Source of the DNA: Rhabditoides inermis
Taxonomy: Eukaryota; Nematoda; Chromadorea; Rhabditida; Rhabditidae
Assembly (NCBI GenBank): GCA_963966185.1
Contig: CAWZYM010000444.1
Coordinates: 40,328 to 104,327, forward strand
Reading direction: 5' to 3'
DNA: 64,000 nucleotides
The notes beneath the pieces were generated by a model. That model was not told the DNA's origin. It was given only the letters and a program-made list of their open reading frames with translations, and did not search any database. This document shows, one piece after another, positions 1 through 13,779 of this stretch (its first letter is position 1; each line of letters begins with the position of its first letter). A program made the translations under genes and the position numbers.

Positions 1-3000
1 TGCAATTCCTCGTGCAATTTTAGTGGTTCTCTTGCAATTTATATCACTCTCGTGCAATTTGTAGTGCTCGTTTGCAATTCCTCGTGGAATTTTAGTGATT
101 CTCTTGCAATTTTTATCACTCTCGTGCAATTTGTATTGCTCGTTTGCATTTCCTCGTGCAGTTTTAGTGATTTTCTTGCAATTTCTATCACTCTCGTGCA
201 ATTTGTAGTGCTCGTTTGCAATTCCTCGTGCAATTTTAGTGGTTCTCTTGCAATTTATATCACTCTCGTGCAATTTGTAGTGCTCGTTTGCAATTCCTCG
301 TGGAATTTTAGTGATTCTCTTGCAATTTTTATCACTCTCGTGCAATTTGTATTGCTCGTTTGCGATTCCTCGTGCAATTTTAGTGATTTTCTTGCAATTT
401 CTATCACTCTCGTGCAATTTGTATCGCTCGTTTGCAATTCCTCGTGCAATTTTAGTGGTTCTCTTGCAATTTATATCACTCTCGTGCAATTTGTAGTGCT
501 CGTTTGCAATTCCTCGTGGAATTTTAGTGATTCTCTTGCAATTTTTATCACTCTCGTGCAATTTGTATTGCTCGTTTGCGATTCCTCGTGCAATTTTAGT
601 GATTTTCTTGCAATTTCTATCACTTTCGTGCAATTTGTATTGCTTGTTTGCGATTCCTCGTGCAATTATAGTGATTTTCTTGCAATTTATATCACTCTCG
701 TGCAATTTGTATTGCTCGTTTGCAATTTCTCGTGCACTTTTAGTGATTCTCTTGCAATTTCTGTCACTCTCGTGTAATTTGTATTGCTCGTTTGCGATTC
801 CTCGTGCAATTTTAGTGATTCTCTTGCAATTTCTATCACTCTCGTGCAATTTGTATCGCTCGTTTGCAATTCCTCGTGCAATTTTAGTGATTCTCTTGCA
901 ATTTCTATCACTCTCGTGCAATTTGTATCGCTCGTTTGCAATTCCTCGTGCAATTTTAGTGATTCTCTTGCAATTTCTATCACTCTCGTGCAATTTGTAT
1001 CGCTCGTTTGCATTTCCTCGTGCAGTTTTAGTGATTATCTTGCAATTTCTATCACTCTCGTGCAATTTGTATTGCTCGTTTGCAATTCCTTGTGCAATTT
1101 TAGTGATTCTCTTGCAATTTCTGTCACTTTCATGCAATTTGTATTGCTCGTTGGCAATTCTTCGTGCAATTTTAGTGATTCTCTTGCATTTTTTTTCACT
1201 CTCGTACAATTTGTATTGCTCGTTTGCATTTCCTCGTGCAGTTTTAGTGATTTTCTTGCAATTTCTATCACTCTCGTGCAATTTGTATTGCTCGTTTGCA
1301 ATTCCTCGTGCAATTTTAGTGATTCTCTTGCAATTTATATCACTCTCGTGCAATTTGTATTGCTTGTTTGCAATTCCTCGTGCAATTTTAGTGGTTCTCT
1401 TGCAACTTCTATCACTCTCGTGCAATTTGTATCGCTCGTTTGCAATTCCTCGTGCAATTTTAGTGATTCTCTTGCAATTTCTATCACTCTCGTGCAACTT
1501 GTTTTGCTCGTTTGCAATTCCTCGTGCATATTTAGTGATTCTCTTGCAATTTCTGTCACTCTCGTGCAATTTGTATTGCTCGTTGGCAATTCTTCGTGCA
1601 ATTTTAGTGATTCTCTTGCAATTTCTATCACTCTCGTGCAATTTGTATTGCTCGTTTGCATTTCCTCGTGCAATTTTAGTGATTCTCTTGCAATTTGTAT
1701 CACTCTCGTGCAATTTGTATTGCTCGTTTGCAATTCCTTGTGCAATTTTAGTGGTTCTCTTGCAATTTATGTCACTCTCGTGCAATTTGTATTGCTCGTT
1801 TGCGATTCCTCGTGCAATTTTAGTGATTCTCTTGCAATTTCTATCACTCTCGTGCAATTTGTATCGCTCGTTTGCAATTCCTCGTGCAATTTTAGTGGTT
1901 CTCTTGCAATTTATATCACTCTCGTGCAATTTGTAGTGCTCGTTTGCAATTCCTCGTGGAATTTTAGTGATTCTCTTGCAATTTTTATCACTCTCGTGCA
2001 ATTTGTATTGCTCGTTTGCGATTCCTCGTGCATTTTCAGTGATTTTCTTGCAATTTCTATCACTCTCGTGCAATTTGTATTGCTTGTTTGCGATTCCTCG
2101 TGCAATTTTAGTGGTTCTCTTGCAATTTCTGTCACTCTCGTGCAATTTGTATTGCTCGTTTGCGATTCCTCGTGCAATTTTAGTGATTCTCTTGCAATTT
2201 CTATCACTCTCGTGCAATTTGTATCGCTCGTTTGCAATTCCTCGTGCAATTTTAGTGGTTCTCTTGCAATTTATATCACTCTCGTGCAATTTGTAGTGCT
2301 CGTTTGCAATTCCTCGTGCAATTTTAGTGGTTCTCTTGCAATTTATATCACTCTCGTGCAATTTGTAGTGCTCGTTTGCAATTCCTCGTGGAATTTTAGT
2401 GATTCTCTTGCAATTTTTATCACTCTCGTGCAATTTGTATTGCTCGTTTGCGATTCCTCGTGCAATTTTAGTGATTTTCTTGCAATTTCTATCACTCTCG
2501 TGCAATTTGTATCGCTCGTTTGCAATTCCTCGTGCAATTTTAGTGGTTCTCTTGCAATTTATATCACTCTCGTGCAATTTGTAGTGCTCGTTTGCAATTC
2601 CTCGTGGAATTTTAGTGATTCTCTTGCAATTTTTATCACTCTCGTGCAATTTGTATTGCTCGTTTGCGATTCCTCGTGCAATTTTAGTGATTTTCTTGCA
2701 ATTTCTATCACTTTCGTGCAATTTGTATTGCTTGTTTGCGATTCCTCGTGCAATTATAGTGATTTTCTTGCAATTTATATCACTCTCGTGCAATTTGTAT
2801 TGCTCGTTTGCAATTTCTCGTGCACTTTTAGTGATTCTCTTGCAATTTCTGTCACTCTCGTGTAATTTGTATTGCTCGTTTGCGATTCCTCGTGCAATTT
2901 TAGTGATTCTCTTGCAATTTCTATCACTCTCGTGCAATTTGTATCGCTCGTTTGCAATTCCTCGTGCAATTTTAGTGATTCTCTTGCAATTTCTATCACT

Positions 3001-6000
3001 CTCGTGCAATTTGTATCGCTCGTTTGCAATTCCTCGTGCAATTTTAGTGATTCTCTTGCAATTTCTATCACTCTCGTGCAATTTGTATCGCTCGTTTGCA
3101 TTTCCTCGTGCAGTTTTAGTGATTCTCTTGCCATTTCTATCACTCTCGTGCAATTTGTATTGCTCGTTTGCAATTCCTTGTGCAATTTTAGTGATTCTCT
3201 TGCAATTTCTGTCACTTTCATGCAATTTGTATTGCTCGTTGGCAATTCTTCGTGCAATTTTAGTGATTCTCTTGCATTTTTTTTCACTTTCGTACAATTT
3301 GTATTGCTCGTTTGCATTTCCTCGTGCAGTTTTAGTGATTTTCTTGCAATTTCTATCACTCTCGTGCAATTTGTATTGCTCGTTTGCAATTCCTCGTGCA
3401 ATTTTAGTGATTCTCTTGCAATTTATATCACTCTCGTGCAATTTGTATTGCTTGTTTGCAATTCCTCGTGCAATTTTAGTGGTTCTCTTGCAACTTCTAT
3501 CACTCTCGTGCAATTTGTATCGCTCGTTTGCAATTCCTCGTGCAATTTTAGTGATTCTCTTGCAATTTCTATCACTCTCGTGCAACTTGTTTTGCTCGTT
3601 TGCAATTCCTCGTGCATATTTAGTGATTCTCTTGCAATTTCTGTCACTCTCGTGCAATTTGTATTGCTCGTTGGCAATTCTTCGTGCAATTTTAGTGATT
3701 CTCTTGCAATTTCTATCACTCTCGTGCAATTTGTATTGCTCGTTTGCATTTCCTCGTGCAATTTTAGTGATTCTCTTGCAATTTGTATCACTCTCGTGCA
3801 ATTTGTATTGCTCGTTTGCAATTCCTCGTGCAATTTTAGTGGTTCTCTTGCAATTTCTGTCACTCTCGTGCAATTTGTATTGCTCGTTTGCGATTCCTCG
3901 TGCAATTTTAGTGATTCTCTTGCAATTTCTATCACTCTCGTGCAATTTGTATCGCTCGTTTGCAATTCCTCGTGCAATTTTAGTGGTTCTCTTGCAATTT
4001 ATATCACTCTCGTGCAATTTGTAGTGCTCGTTTGCAATTCCTCGTGGAATTTTAGTGATTCTCTTGCAATTTTTATCACTCTCGTGCAATTTGTATTGCT
4101 CGTTTGCGATTCCTCGTGCAATTTTAGTGATTTTCTTGCAATTTCTATCACTCTCGTGCAATTTGTATTGCTTGTTTGCGATTCCTCGTGCAATTATAGT
4201 GATTTTCTTGCAATTTATATCACTCTCGTGCAATTTGTATTGCTCGTTTGCAATTTCTCGTGCACTTTTAGTGATTCTCTTGCAATTTCTGTCTCTCTCG
4301 TGTAATTTGTATTGCTCGTTTGCGATTCCTCGTGCAATTTTAGTGATTCTCTTGCAATTTCTATCACTCTCGTGCAATTTGTATCGCTCGTTTGCAATTC
4401 CTCGTGCAATTTTAGTGATTCTCTTGCAATTTCTATCACTCTCGTGCAACTTGTTTTGCTCGTTTGCAATTCCTCGTGCATATTTAGTGATTCTCTTGCA
4501 ATTTCTGTCACTCTCGTGCAATTTGTATTGCTCGTTGGCAATTCTTCGTGCAATTTTAGTGATTCTCTTGCAATTTCTATCACTCTCGTGCAATTTGTAT
4601 TGCTCGTTTGCATTTCCTCGTGCAATTTTAGTGATTCTCTTGCAATTTGTATCACTCTCGTGCAATTTGTATTGCTCGGTTGCAATTCCTCGTGCAATTT
4701 TAGTGGTTCTCTTGCAATTTCTGTCACTCTCGTGCAATTTGTATTGCTCGTTTGCGATTTCTCGTGCACTTTTAGTGATTCTCTTGCAATTTCTGTCACT
4801 CTCGTGTAATTTGTATTGCTCGTTTGCGATTCCTCGTGCAATTTTAGTGATTCTCTTGCAATTTCTATCACTCTCGTGCAATTTGTATTGCTCGTTTGCA
4901 ATTTCTCGTGCACTTTTAGTGATTCTCTTGCAATTTCTGTCACTCTCGTGTAATTTGTATTGCTCGTTTGCGATTCCTCGTGCAATTTTAGTGATTCTCT
5001 TGCAATTTCTATCACTCTCGTGCAATTTGTATCGCTCGTTTGCAATTCCTCGTGCAATTTTAGTGATTCTCTTGCAATTTCTATCACTCTTGTGCAATTT
5101 GTATCGCTCGTTTGCAATTCCTCGTGCAATTTTAGTGATTTTCTTGCAATTTCTATCACTCTCGTGCAATTTGTATCGCTCGTTTGCATTTCCTCGTGCA
5201 GTTTTAGTGATTCTCTTGCAATTTCTATCACTCTCGTGCAATTTGTATCGCTCGTTTGCGATCCCTCGAGCAATTTTAGTGATTCTCTTGCAATTTCTAT
5301 CACTCTCGTGCAATTTGTATTGCTCGTTTGCAATTCCTCGTGCAATTTTAGTGATTACCTCGTGCAATTTTAGTGATTCTCTTGCAATTTCTATTACTCT
5401 CGTGCAATTTGTATTGCTCGTTTGCAATTCCTCGTGCAATTTTAGTGATTTTCTTGCAATTTCTATCACTCTCGTACCATTTGTATTGCTCGTTTGCTAT
5501 CCCTCGAGCAATTTTAGTGATTCTCTTGCAATTTCTATCACTCTCGTGCAATTTGTATTGCTCGTTTGCAATTCCTCGTGCAAATTTAGTAATTATCTTG
5601 CAATTTCTATCACTCTCGTGCAATTTGTATTGCTCGTTTGCAATTCCTCGTGCAATTTTAGTAATTATCTTGCAATTTCTATCACTCTCGTGCAATTTGT
5701 ATCGCTCGTTTGCAATTCCTCGTGCAATTTTAGTGATTCTCTTGCAATTTCTATCACTCTCGTGCAATTTGTATCGCTCGTTTGCAATTCCTCGTGCAAT
5801 TTTAGTGATTCTCTTGCAATTTCTATCACTCTCGTGCAATTTGTATTGCTCGTTTGCGATTCCTCGTGCAATTTTAGTGATTCTCTTGCAATTTCTATTA
5901 CTCTCGTGCAATTTGTATTGCTCGTTTGCAATTCCTCGTGCAATTTTAGTGATTCTCTTGCAATTTCTATCACTCTCGTGCAATTTGTATCGCTCGTTTG

Positions 6001-9000
6001 CAATTCCTCGTGCAATTTTAGTGGTTCTCTTGCAATTTATAACACTCTCGTGCAATTTGTAGTGCTCGTTTGCAATTCCTCGTGCAATTTTAGTGATTCT
6101 CTTGCAATTTTTATCACTCTCGTGCAATTTGTATTGCTCGTTTGCGATTCCTCGTGCAATTTTAGTGATTTTCTTGCAATTTCTATCACTCTCGTGCAAT
6201 TTGTATTGCTTGTTTGCGATTCCTCGTGCAATTTTAGTGATTTTCTTGCAATTTATTTCACTCTCGTGCAATTTGTATTGCTCGTTTGCAATTTTTCGTG
6301 CAATTTTAGTGATTCTCTTGCAATTTCTGTCACTCTCGTGCAATTTAAATTGCTCGTTTGCAATTCCTCGTGCAATTTTAGTGATTCTCTTGCAATTTCT
6401 ATCACTCTCGTGCAATTTGTATCGCTCGTTTGCAATTCCTCGTGCAATTTTAGTGATTACCTCGTGCAATTTTAGTGATTCTCTTGCAATTTCTATTACT
6501 CTCGTGCAATTTGTATTGCTCGTTTGCAATTCCTCGTGCAATTTGTATTGCTCGTTTGCAATTCCTCGTGCAATTTTAGTGATTTTCTTGCAATTTCTAT
6601 CACTCTCGTGCCATTTGTATTGCTCGTTTGCGATCCCTCGAGCAATTTTAGTGATTCTCTTGCAATTTCTATCACTCTCGTGCAATTTGTATTGCTCGTT
6701 TGCAATTCCTCGTGCAATTTTAGTAATTATCTTGCAATTTCTGTCACTCTCGTGTAATTTGTATTGTTCGTTTGCGATTCCTGTGCAATTTTAGTGATTC
6801 TCTTGCAATTTCTATCACTCTCGTGCAATTTGTATCGCTCGTTTGCAATTCCTCGTGCAATTTTAGTGATTCTCTTGCAATTTCTATCACTCTCGTGCAA
6901 TTTGTATTGCTCGTTTGCGATTCCTCGTGCAATTTTAGTGATTCTCTTGCAATTTCTATTACTCTCGTGCAATTTGTATTGCTCGTTTGCAATTCCTCGT
7001 GCAATTTTAGTGATTCTCTTGCAATTTCTATCTTTCTCGTGCAATTTGTATTGCTCGTTTGCAATTCCTCGTGCAATTTTAGTGATTTTCTTGCAATTTC
7101 TATCACTCTCGTGCAATTGGTATTGCTCGTGTGCGATTCCTCGTGCAATTTTAGTGATTCTTTTGCAATTTCTATCACTCTCGTGCAATCTGTATCGCTC
7201 GTTTGCATTTCCTCGTGCAGTTTTAGTGATTCTCTTGCAATTTCTATCTTTCTCGTGCAATTTGTATTGCTCGTTTGCAATTCCTCGTGCAATTTTAGTG
7301 ATTTTCTTGCAATTTCTATCACTCTCGTGCAATTTGTGTTGCTCGTGTGCGATTCCTCGTGCAATTTTAGTAATTCTCTTGCAATTTATATCACTCTCGT
7401 GCAAATTGTATCGCTCGTTTGCAATTCCTCGTGCAATTTTAGTGATTCTCTTGCAATTTCTATCACTCTCGTGCAATTTGTATCGCTCGTTTGCAATTTC
7501 TCGTGCAATTTTAGTGGTTCTCTTGCAATTTATAACACTCTCGTGCAATTTGTAGTGCTCGTTTGCAATTCCTCGTGCAATTTTAGTGATTCTCTTGCAA
7601 TTTTTATCACTCTCGTGCAATTTGTATTGCTCGTTTGCGATTCCTCGTGCAATTTTAGTGATTTTCTTGCAATTTCTATCACTCTCGTGCAATTTGTATT
7701 GCTTGTTTGCGATTCCTCGTGCAATTTTAGTGATTTTCTTGCAATTTATTTCACTCTCGTGCAATTTGTATTGCTCGTTTGCAATTTTTCGTGCAATTTT
7801 AGTGATTCTCTTGCAATTTCTATTACTCTCGTGCAATTTGTATTGCTCGTTTGCAATTCCTCGTGCAATTTTAGTGATTCTCTTGCAATTTCTATCACTC
7901 TCGTGCAATTTGTATCGCTCGTTTGCAATTCCTCGTGCAATTTTAGTGGTTCTCTTGCAATTTATAACACTCTCGTGCAATTTGTAGTGCTCGTTTGCAA
8001 TTCCTCGTGCAATTTTAGTGATTCTCTTGCAATTTTTATCACTCTCGTGCAATTTGTATTGCTCGTTTGCGATTCCTCGTGCAATTTTAGTGATTTTCTT
8101 GCAATTTCTATCACTCTCGTGCAATTTGTATTGCTTGTTTGCGATTCCTCGTGCAATTTTAGTGATTTTCTTGCAATTTATTTCACTCTCGTGCAATTTG
8201 TATTGCTCGTTTGCAATTTTTCGTGCAATTTTAGTGATTCTCTTGCAATTTCTGTCACTCTCGTGCAATTTAAATTGCTCGTTTGCAATTCCTCGTGCAA
8301 TTTTAGTGATTCTCTTGCAATTTCTATCACTCTCGTGCAATTTGTATCGCTCGTTTGCAATTCCTCGTGCAATTTTAGTGATTACCTCGTGCAATTTTAG
8401 TGATTCTCTTGCAATTTCTATTACTCTCGTGCAATTTGTATTGCTCGTTTGCAATTCCTCGTGCAATTTGTATTGCTCGTTTGCAATTCCTCGTGCAATT
8501 TTAGTGATTTTCTTGCAATTTCTATCACTCTCGTGCCATTTGTATTGCTCGTTTGCGATCCCTCGAGCAATTTTAGTGATTCTCTTGCAATTTCTATCAC
8601 TCTCGTGCAATTTGTATTGCTCGTTTGCAATTCCTCGTGCAATTTTAGTAATTATCTTGCAATTTCTGTCACTCTCGTGTAATTTGTATTGTTCGTTTGC
8701 GATTCCTGTGCAATTTTAGTGATTCTCTTGCAATTTCTATCACTCTCGTGCAATTTGTACCGCTCGTTTGCAATTCCTCGTGCAATTTTAGTGATTCTCT
8801 TGCAATTTCTATCACTCTCGTGCAATTTGTATTGCTCGTTTGCGATTCCTCGTGCAATTTTAGTGATTCTCTTGCAATTTCTATTACTCTCGTGCAATTT
8901 GTATTGCTCGTTTGCAATTCCTCGTGCAATTTTAGTGATTCTCTTGCAATTTCTATCTTTCTCGTGCAATTTGTATTGCTCGTTTGCAATTCCTCGTGCA

Positions 9001-12000
9001 ATTTTAGTGATTTTCTTGCAATTTATATCACTCTCGTGCAATTGGTATTGCTCGTGTGCGATTCCTCGTGCAATTTTAGTGATTCTTTTGCAATTTCTAT
9101 CACTCTCGTGCAATCTGTATCGCTCGTTTGCATTTCCTCGTGCAGTTTTAGTGATTCTCTTGCAATTTCTATCTTTCTCGTGCAATTTGTATTGCTCGTT
9201 TGCAATTCCTCGTGCAATTTTAGTGATTTTCTTGCAATTTCTATCACTCTCGTGCAATTTGTGTTGCTCGTGTGCGATTCCTCGTGCAATTTTAGTAATT
9301 CTCTTGCAATTTATATCACTCTCGTGCAAATTGTATCGCTCGTTTGCAATTCCTCGTGCAATTTTAGTGATTCTCTTGCAATTTTTATCACTCTCGTGCA
9401 ATTTGTATTGCTCGTTTGCGATTCCTCGTGCAATTTTAGTGATTTTCTTGCAATTTCTATCACTCTCGTGCAATTTGTATTGCTTGTTTGCGATTCCTCG
9501 TGCAATTTTAGTGATTTTCTTGCAATTTATTTCACTCTCGTGCAATTTGTATTGCTCGTTTGCAATTTTTCGTGCAATTTTAGTGATTCTCTTGCAATTT
9601 CTGTCACTCTCGTGCAATTTAAATTGCTCGTTTGCAATTCCTCGTGCAATTTTAGTGATTCTCTTGCAATTTATATCACTCTCGTGCAATTTGTATCGCT
9701 CGTTTGCAATTCCTCGTGCAATTTTAGTGATTATCTTGCAATTTCTATCACTCTCGTGCAATTTGTATTGCTCGTTTGCATTTCCTCGTGCAGTTTTAGT
9801 GATTATCTTGCAATTTCTATCACTCTCTTGCAATTTGTATTGCTCGTTTGCAATTCCTCGTGCAATTTTAGTGATTCTCTTGCATTTTTTGTTACTCTCG
9901 TGCAAATTGTACTGCTCGTTTGCAATTCCTCGTGCAATTTTAGTGATTCTCTTGCGATTTCTATCACTCTCGTGCAATTTGTATTGCTCGTTTGCATTTT
10001 CTCGTGCAATTTTAGTGATTCTCTTGCAATTTCTATCACTCTCGTGCAATTTGTATTGCTCGTTTGCAATTCCTCGTGCAATTTTAGTAATTATCTTGCA
10101 ATTTCTGTCACTCTCGTGTAATTTGTATTGCTCGTTTGCGATTCCTGTGCAATTTTAGTGATTCTCTTGCAATTTCTATCACTCTCGTGCAATTTGTATC
10201 GCTCGTTTGCAATTCCTCGTGCAATTTTAGTGATTCTCTTGCAATTTCTATCACTCTCGTGCAAGTTGTATTGCTCGTTTGCAATTCCTCGTGCAATTTT
10301 AGTGATTCTCTTGCAATTTCTATTACTCTCGTGCAATTTGCATTGCTCGTTTGCAATTCCTCGTGCAATTTTAGTGATTCTCTTGCAATTTCTATCTTTC
10401 TCGTGCAATTTGTATTGCTCCTTTGCAATTCCTCGTGCAATTTTAGTGATTTTCTTGCAATTTCTATCACTCTCGTGCAATTTGTATTGCTCGTTTGCAT
10501 TTCCTCGTGCAGTTTTAGTGATTCTCTTGCAATTTCTATCTTTCTCGTGCAATTTGTATTGCTCGTTTGCAATTCCTCGTGCAATTTTAGTGATTTTCTT
10601 GCAATTTCTATCACTCTCGTGCAATTTGTGTTGCTCGTGTGCGATTCCTCGTGCAATTTTAGTGATTCTCTTGCAATTTATATCACTCTCGTGCAAATTG
10701 TATCGCTCGTTTGCAATTCCTCGTGCAATTTTAGTGATTCTCTTGCAATTTCTATCACTCTCGTGCAATTTGTATCGCTCGTTTGCAATTCCTCGTGCAA
10801 TTTTAGTGGTTCTCTTGCAATTTATAACACTCTCGTGCAATTTGTAGTGCTCGTTTGCAATTCCTCGTGCAATTTTAGTGATTCTCTTGCAATTTTTATC
10901 ACTCTCGTGCAATTTGTATTGCTCGTTTGCGATTCCTCGTGCAATTTTAGTGATTTTCTTGCAATTTCTATCACTCTCGTGCAATTTGTATTGCTTGTTT
11001 GCGATTCCTCGTGCAATTTTAGTGATTTTCTTGCAATTTCTATCACTCTCGTGCAATTTGTATTGCTCGTTTGCAATTCCTCGTGCAATTTTAGAGATTC
11101 TCTTGCGATTTCCGTCACTCTCGTGCAATTTGTATTGCTCGTTTGCAATTCCTCGTGCAATTTTAGTGATTCTCTTGCAATTTCTATCACTCTCGTGCAA
11201 TTTGTATCGCTCGTTTGCAATTCCTCGTGCAATTTTAGTGATTATCTTGCAATTTCTATCACTCTCGTGCAATTTGTATTGCTCGTTTGCATTTCCTCGT
11301 GCAGTTTTAGTGATTATCTTGCAATTTCTATCACTCTCGTGCAATTAGTATTGCTCGTTTGCAATTCCTCGTGCAATTTTAGTGACTCTCTTGCAATTTT
11401 TGTTACTCTCGTGCAATTTGTACTGCTCGTTTGCAATTCCTCGTGCAATTTTAGTGATTCTCTTGCGATTTCTATCACTCTCGTGCAATTTGTATTGCTC
11501 GTTTGCATTTCCTCGTGCACTTTTAGTGATTCTCTTGCAATTTCTATCACTCTCGTGCCATTTGTATTGCTCGTTTGCGATCCCTCGAGCAATTTTAGTG
11601 ATTCTCTTGCAATTTCTATCACTCTCGTGCAATTTGTATTGCTCGTTTGCAATTCCTCGTGCAATTTTAGTAATTATCTTGCAATTTCTGTCACTCTCGT
11701 GTAATTTGTATTGCTCGTTTGCGATTCCTGTGCAATTTTAGTGATTCTCTTGCAATTTCTATCACTCTCGTGCAATTTGTATCGCTCGTTTGCAATTCCT
11801 CGTGCAATTTTAGTGATTCTCTTGCAATTTCTATCACTCTCGTGCAATTTGTATTGCTCGTTTGCAACTCCTCGTGCAATTTTAGTGATTCTCTTGCAAT
11901 TTCTATTACTCTCGTGCAATTTGTATTGCTCGTTTGCAATTCCTCGTGCAATTTTAGTGATTCTCTTGCAATTTCTATCTTTCTCGTGCAATTTGTATTG

Positions 12001-12965
12001 CTCGTTTGCAATTCCTCGTGCAATTTTAGTGATTTTCTTGCAATTTCTATCACTCTCGTGCAATTTGTATTGCTCGTGTGCGATTCCTCGTGCAATTTTA
12101 GTGATTCTCTTGCAATTAATATCACTCTCGTGCAAATTGTATCGCTCGTTTGCATTTCCTCGTGCAATTTTAGTGATTCTTTTGCAATTTCTATCACTCT
12201 CGTGCAATCTGTATCGCTCGTTTGCATTTCCTCGTGCAGTTTTAGTGATTCTCTTGCAATTTCTATCTTTCTCGTGCAATTTGTATTGCTCGTTTGCAAT
12301 TCCTCGTGCAATTTTAGTGATTTTCTTGCAATTTCTATCACTCTCGTGCAATTTGTGTTGCTCGTGTGCGATTCCTCGTGCAATTTTAGTGATTCTCTTG
12401 CAATTTATATCACTCTCGTGCAAATTGTATCGCTCGTTTGCAATTCCTCGTGCAATTTTAGTGATTCTCTTGCAATTTCTATCACTCTCGTGCAATTTGT
12501 ATTGCTCGTTTGCATTTTCTCGTGCAATTTCAGTGATTCTCTTGCAATTTCTGTCACTCTCGTGCAATTTGTATTGCTCGTTTGCAATTTTTCGTGCAAT
12601 TTTAGTGATTCTCTTGCAATTTCTGTCACTCTCGTGCAATTTAAATTGCTCGTTTGCAATTCCTCGTGCAATTTTAGTGATTCTCTTGCAATTTCTATCA
12701 CTCTCGTGCAATTTGTATCGCTCGTTTGCAATTCCTCGTGCAATTTTAGTGATTACCTCGTGCAATTTTAGTGATTCTCTTGCAATTTCTATTACTCTCG
12801 TGCAATTTGTATTGCTCGTTTGCAATTCCTCGTGCAATTTGTATTGCTCGTTTGCAATTCCTCGTGCAATTTTAGTGATTTTCTTGCAATTTCTATCACT
12901 CTCGTGCCATTTGTATTGCTCGTTTGCGATCCCTCGAGCAATTTTAGTGATTCTCTTGCAATTTC
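1..12965. repeat. 72-bp satellite array with higher-order structure
   Basis: About 180 tandem copies of a 72-bp unit run from before the window start to 12965. Each unit is four TGCAATT-led blocks of 12, 20, 20 and 20 bp. Because 72 is a multiple of 3 and the consensus lacks stops in two frames per strand, four of the six frames stay open for hundreds of codons, giving 24-residue repeats; I read these as by-products, not proteins. A higher-order repeat of 2088 bp (29 units) is visible: the blocks near 52-1936 recur at 2140-4024. In the distal half, a one-base deletion marker recurs near 6782, 8703, 10143 and 11726, at spacings of 1925, 1439 and 1583 bp. Partial duplications of 22 bp (near 5357, 6459, 8383, 12756) and 32 bp (near 6540, 8465, 12840) also recur. 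The right edge is abrupt, inside a unit. Confidence 0.95.
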
Positions 12966-13779
12966 GAATAAACAAACACAAAGCAAATACAAAAAAAAAA
13001 GAAATTTTAGAAAAACGATAATGTGCGCCGATTACGAGGTTTAGAAAACGTTCGCTCCAATGAGAATAGGCGCGAAAGATCTCACGATAGTTGAGGAAAT
13101 ATGAGAGAAAATACTTTTTATCGTGAATGAAGTGAGTCGAGTTCAATACTTCAAATGGTTCAGACGAAAATAGTGTGATTCGAGATTTAAAACAATGCAC
13201 AAATCCGTAAGATGAGTTGCTTGCGGATGGTTTTCGGAGGCATGATGATGTAGGGTTAACTTCCTATTTCCTATTATCTGATTTTGATCATCTTGATCCA
13301 AAACGATGCATGTGAAAGCGCCTGAAAAGTAGTAGTAATTGACTCCAGTGTCCGTTCGCAGCCGATACCTTCTCATGTACACTCCATCAGTACTCTCCCT
13401 GTTCTCGTCGATGCGAACGCTTGATTGCGCATAAACTATGCACGAACAGTTTCCTAGAACACAAAAATTCCACCACCGCACGAACAGTTTCCCAGAACTC
13501 ATAGTATGAAGTCATATACGAACTCATATACATATACGCTGACTCATATACGAAGGCCGCTACAGAAGCTGTTTTTTTTATAATTCGCCAAAGTTTATGC
13601 GCAATCAATCGATAATCAATCGATGATCATCGTCATTTCAGAAAATGACACATTTACATGGACTATCTGGGAATTGTCTGTGTATAGACAATAAAATAGT
13701 TTACTCTTCAATTCTTTTTTCACGTCATGACCTCATCTCTTCGCGGCGTCCTCTCCTCTCGCATCGTCATTTCTTCGCA
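12966..13779. other. Satellite-to-gene transition, no gene recognised
   Basis: This stretch begins with an A-rich segment right after the satellite breaks off. Short ORFs occur on both strands, but none has a recognisable domain, and I see no splice-linked exon chain. A minus-strand frame runs from here into the satellite, which is probably chance because the satellite is open in that frame. The last 100 bases are C/T-rich and precede the ATG at 13780. Confidence 0.5.

Noticed and set aside
527..10158. Very long ORFs (up to about 800 codons) on both strands of the first 13 kb
   Set aside because: They are forced by the 72-bp unit being a multiple of 3 and stop-free in four frames; no promoter, splice or non-repeat coding context supports a protein.
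1..12965. CRISPR array
   Set aside because: Units are contiguous with no unique spacers and the genome is eukaryotic. The same holds for the 155-bp array at 44190-47890.
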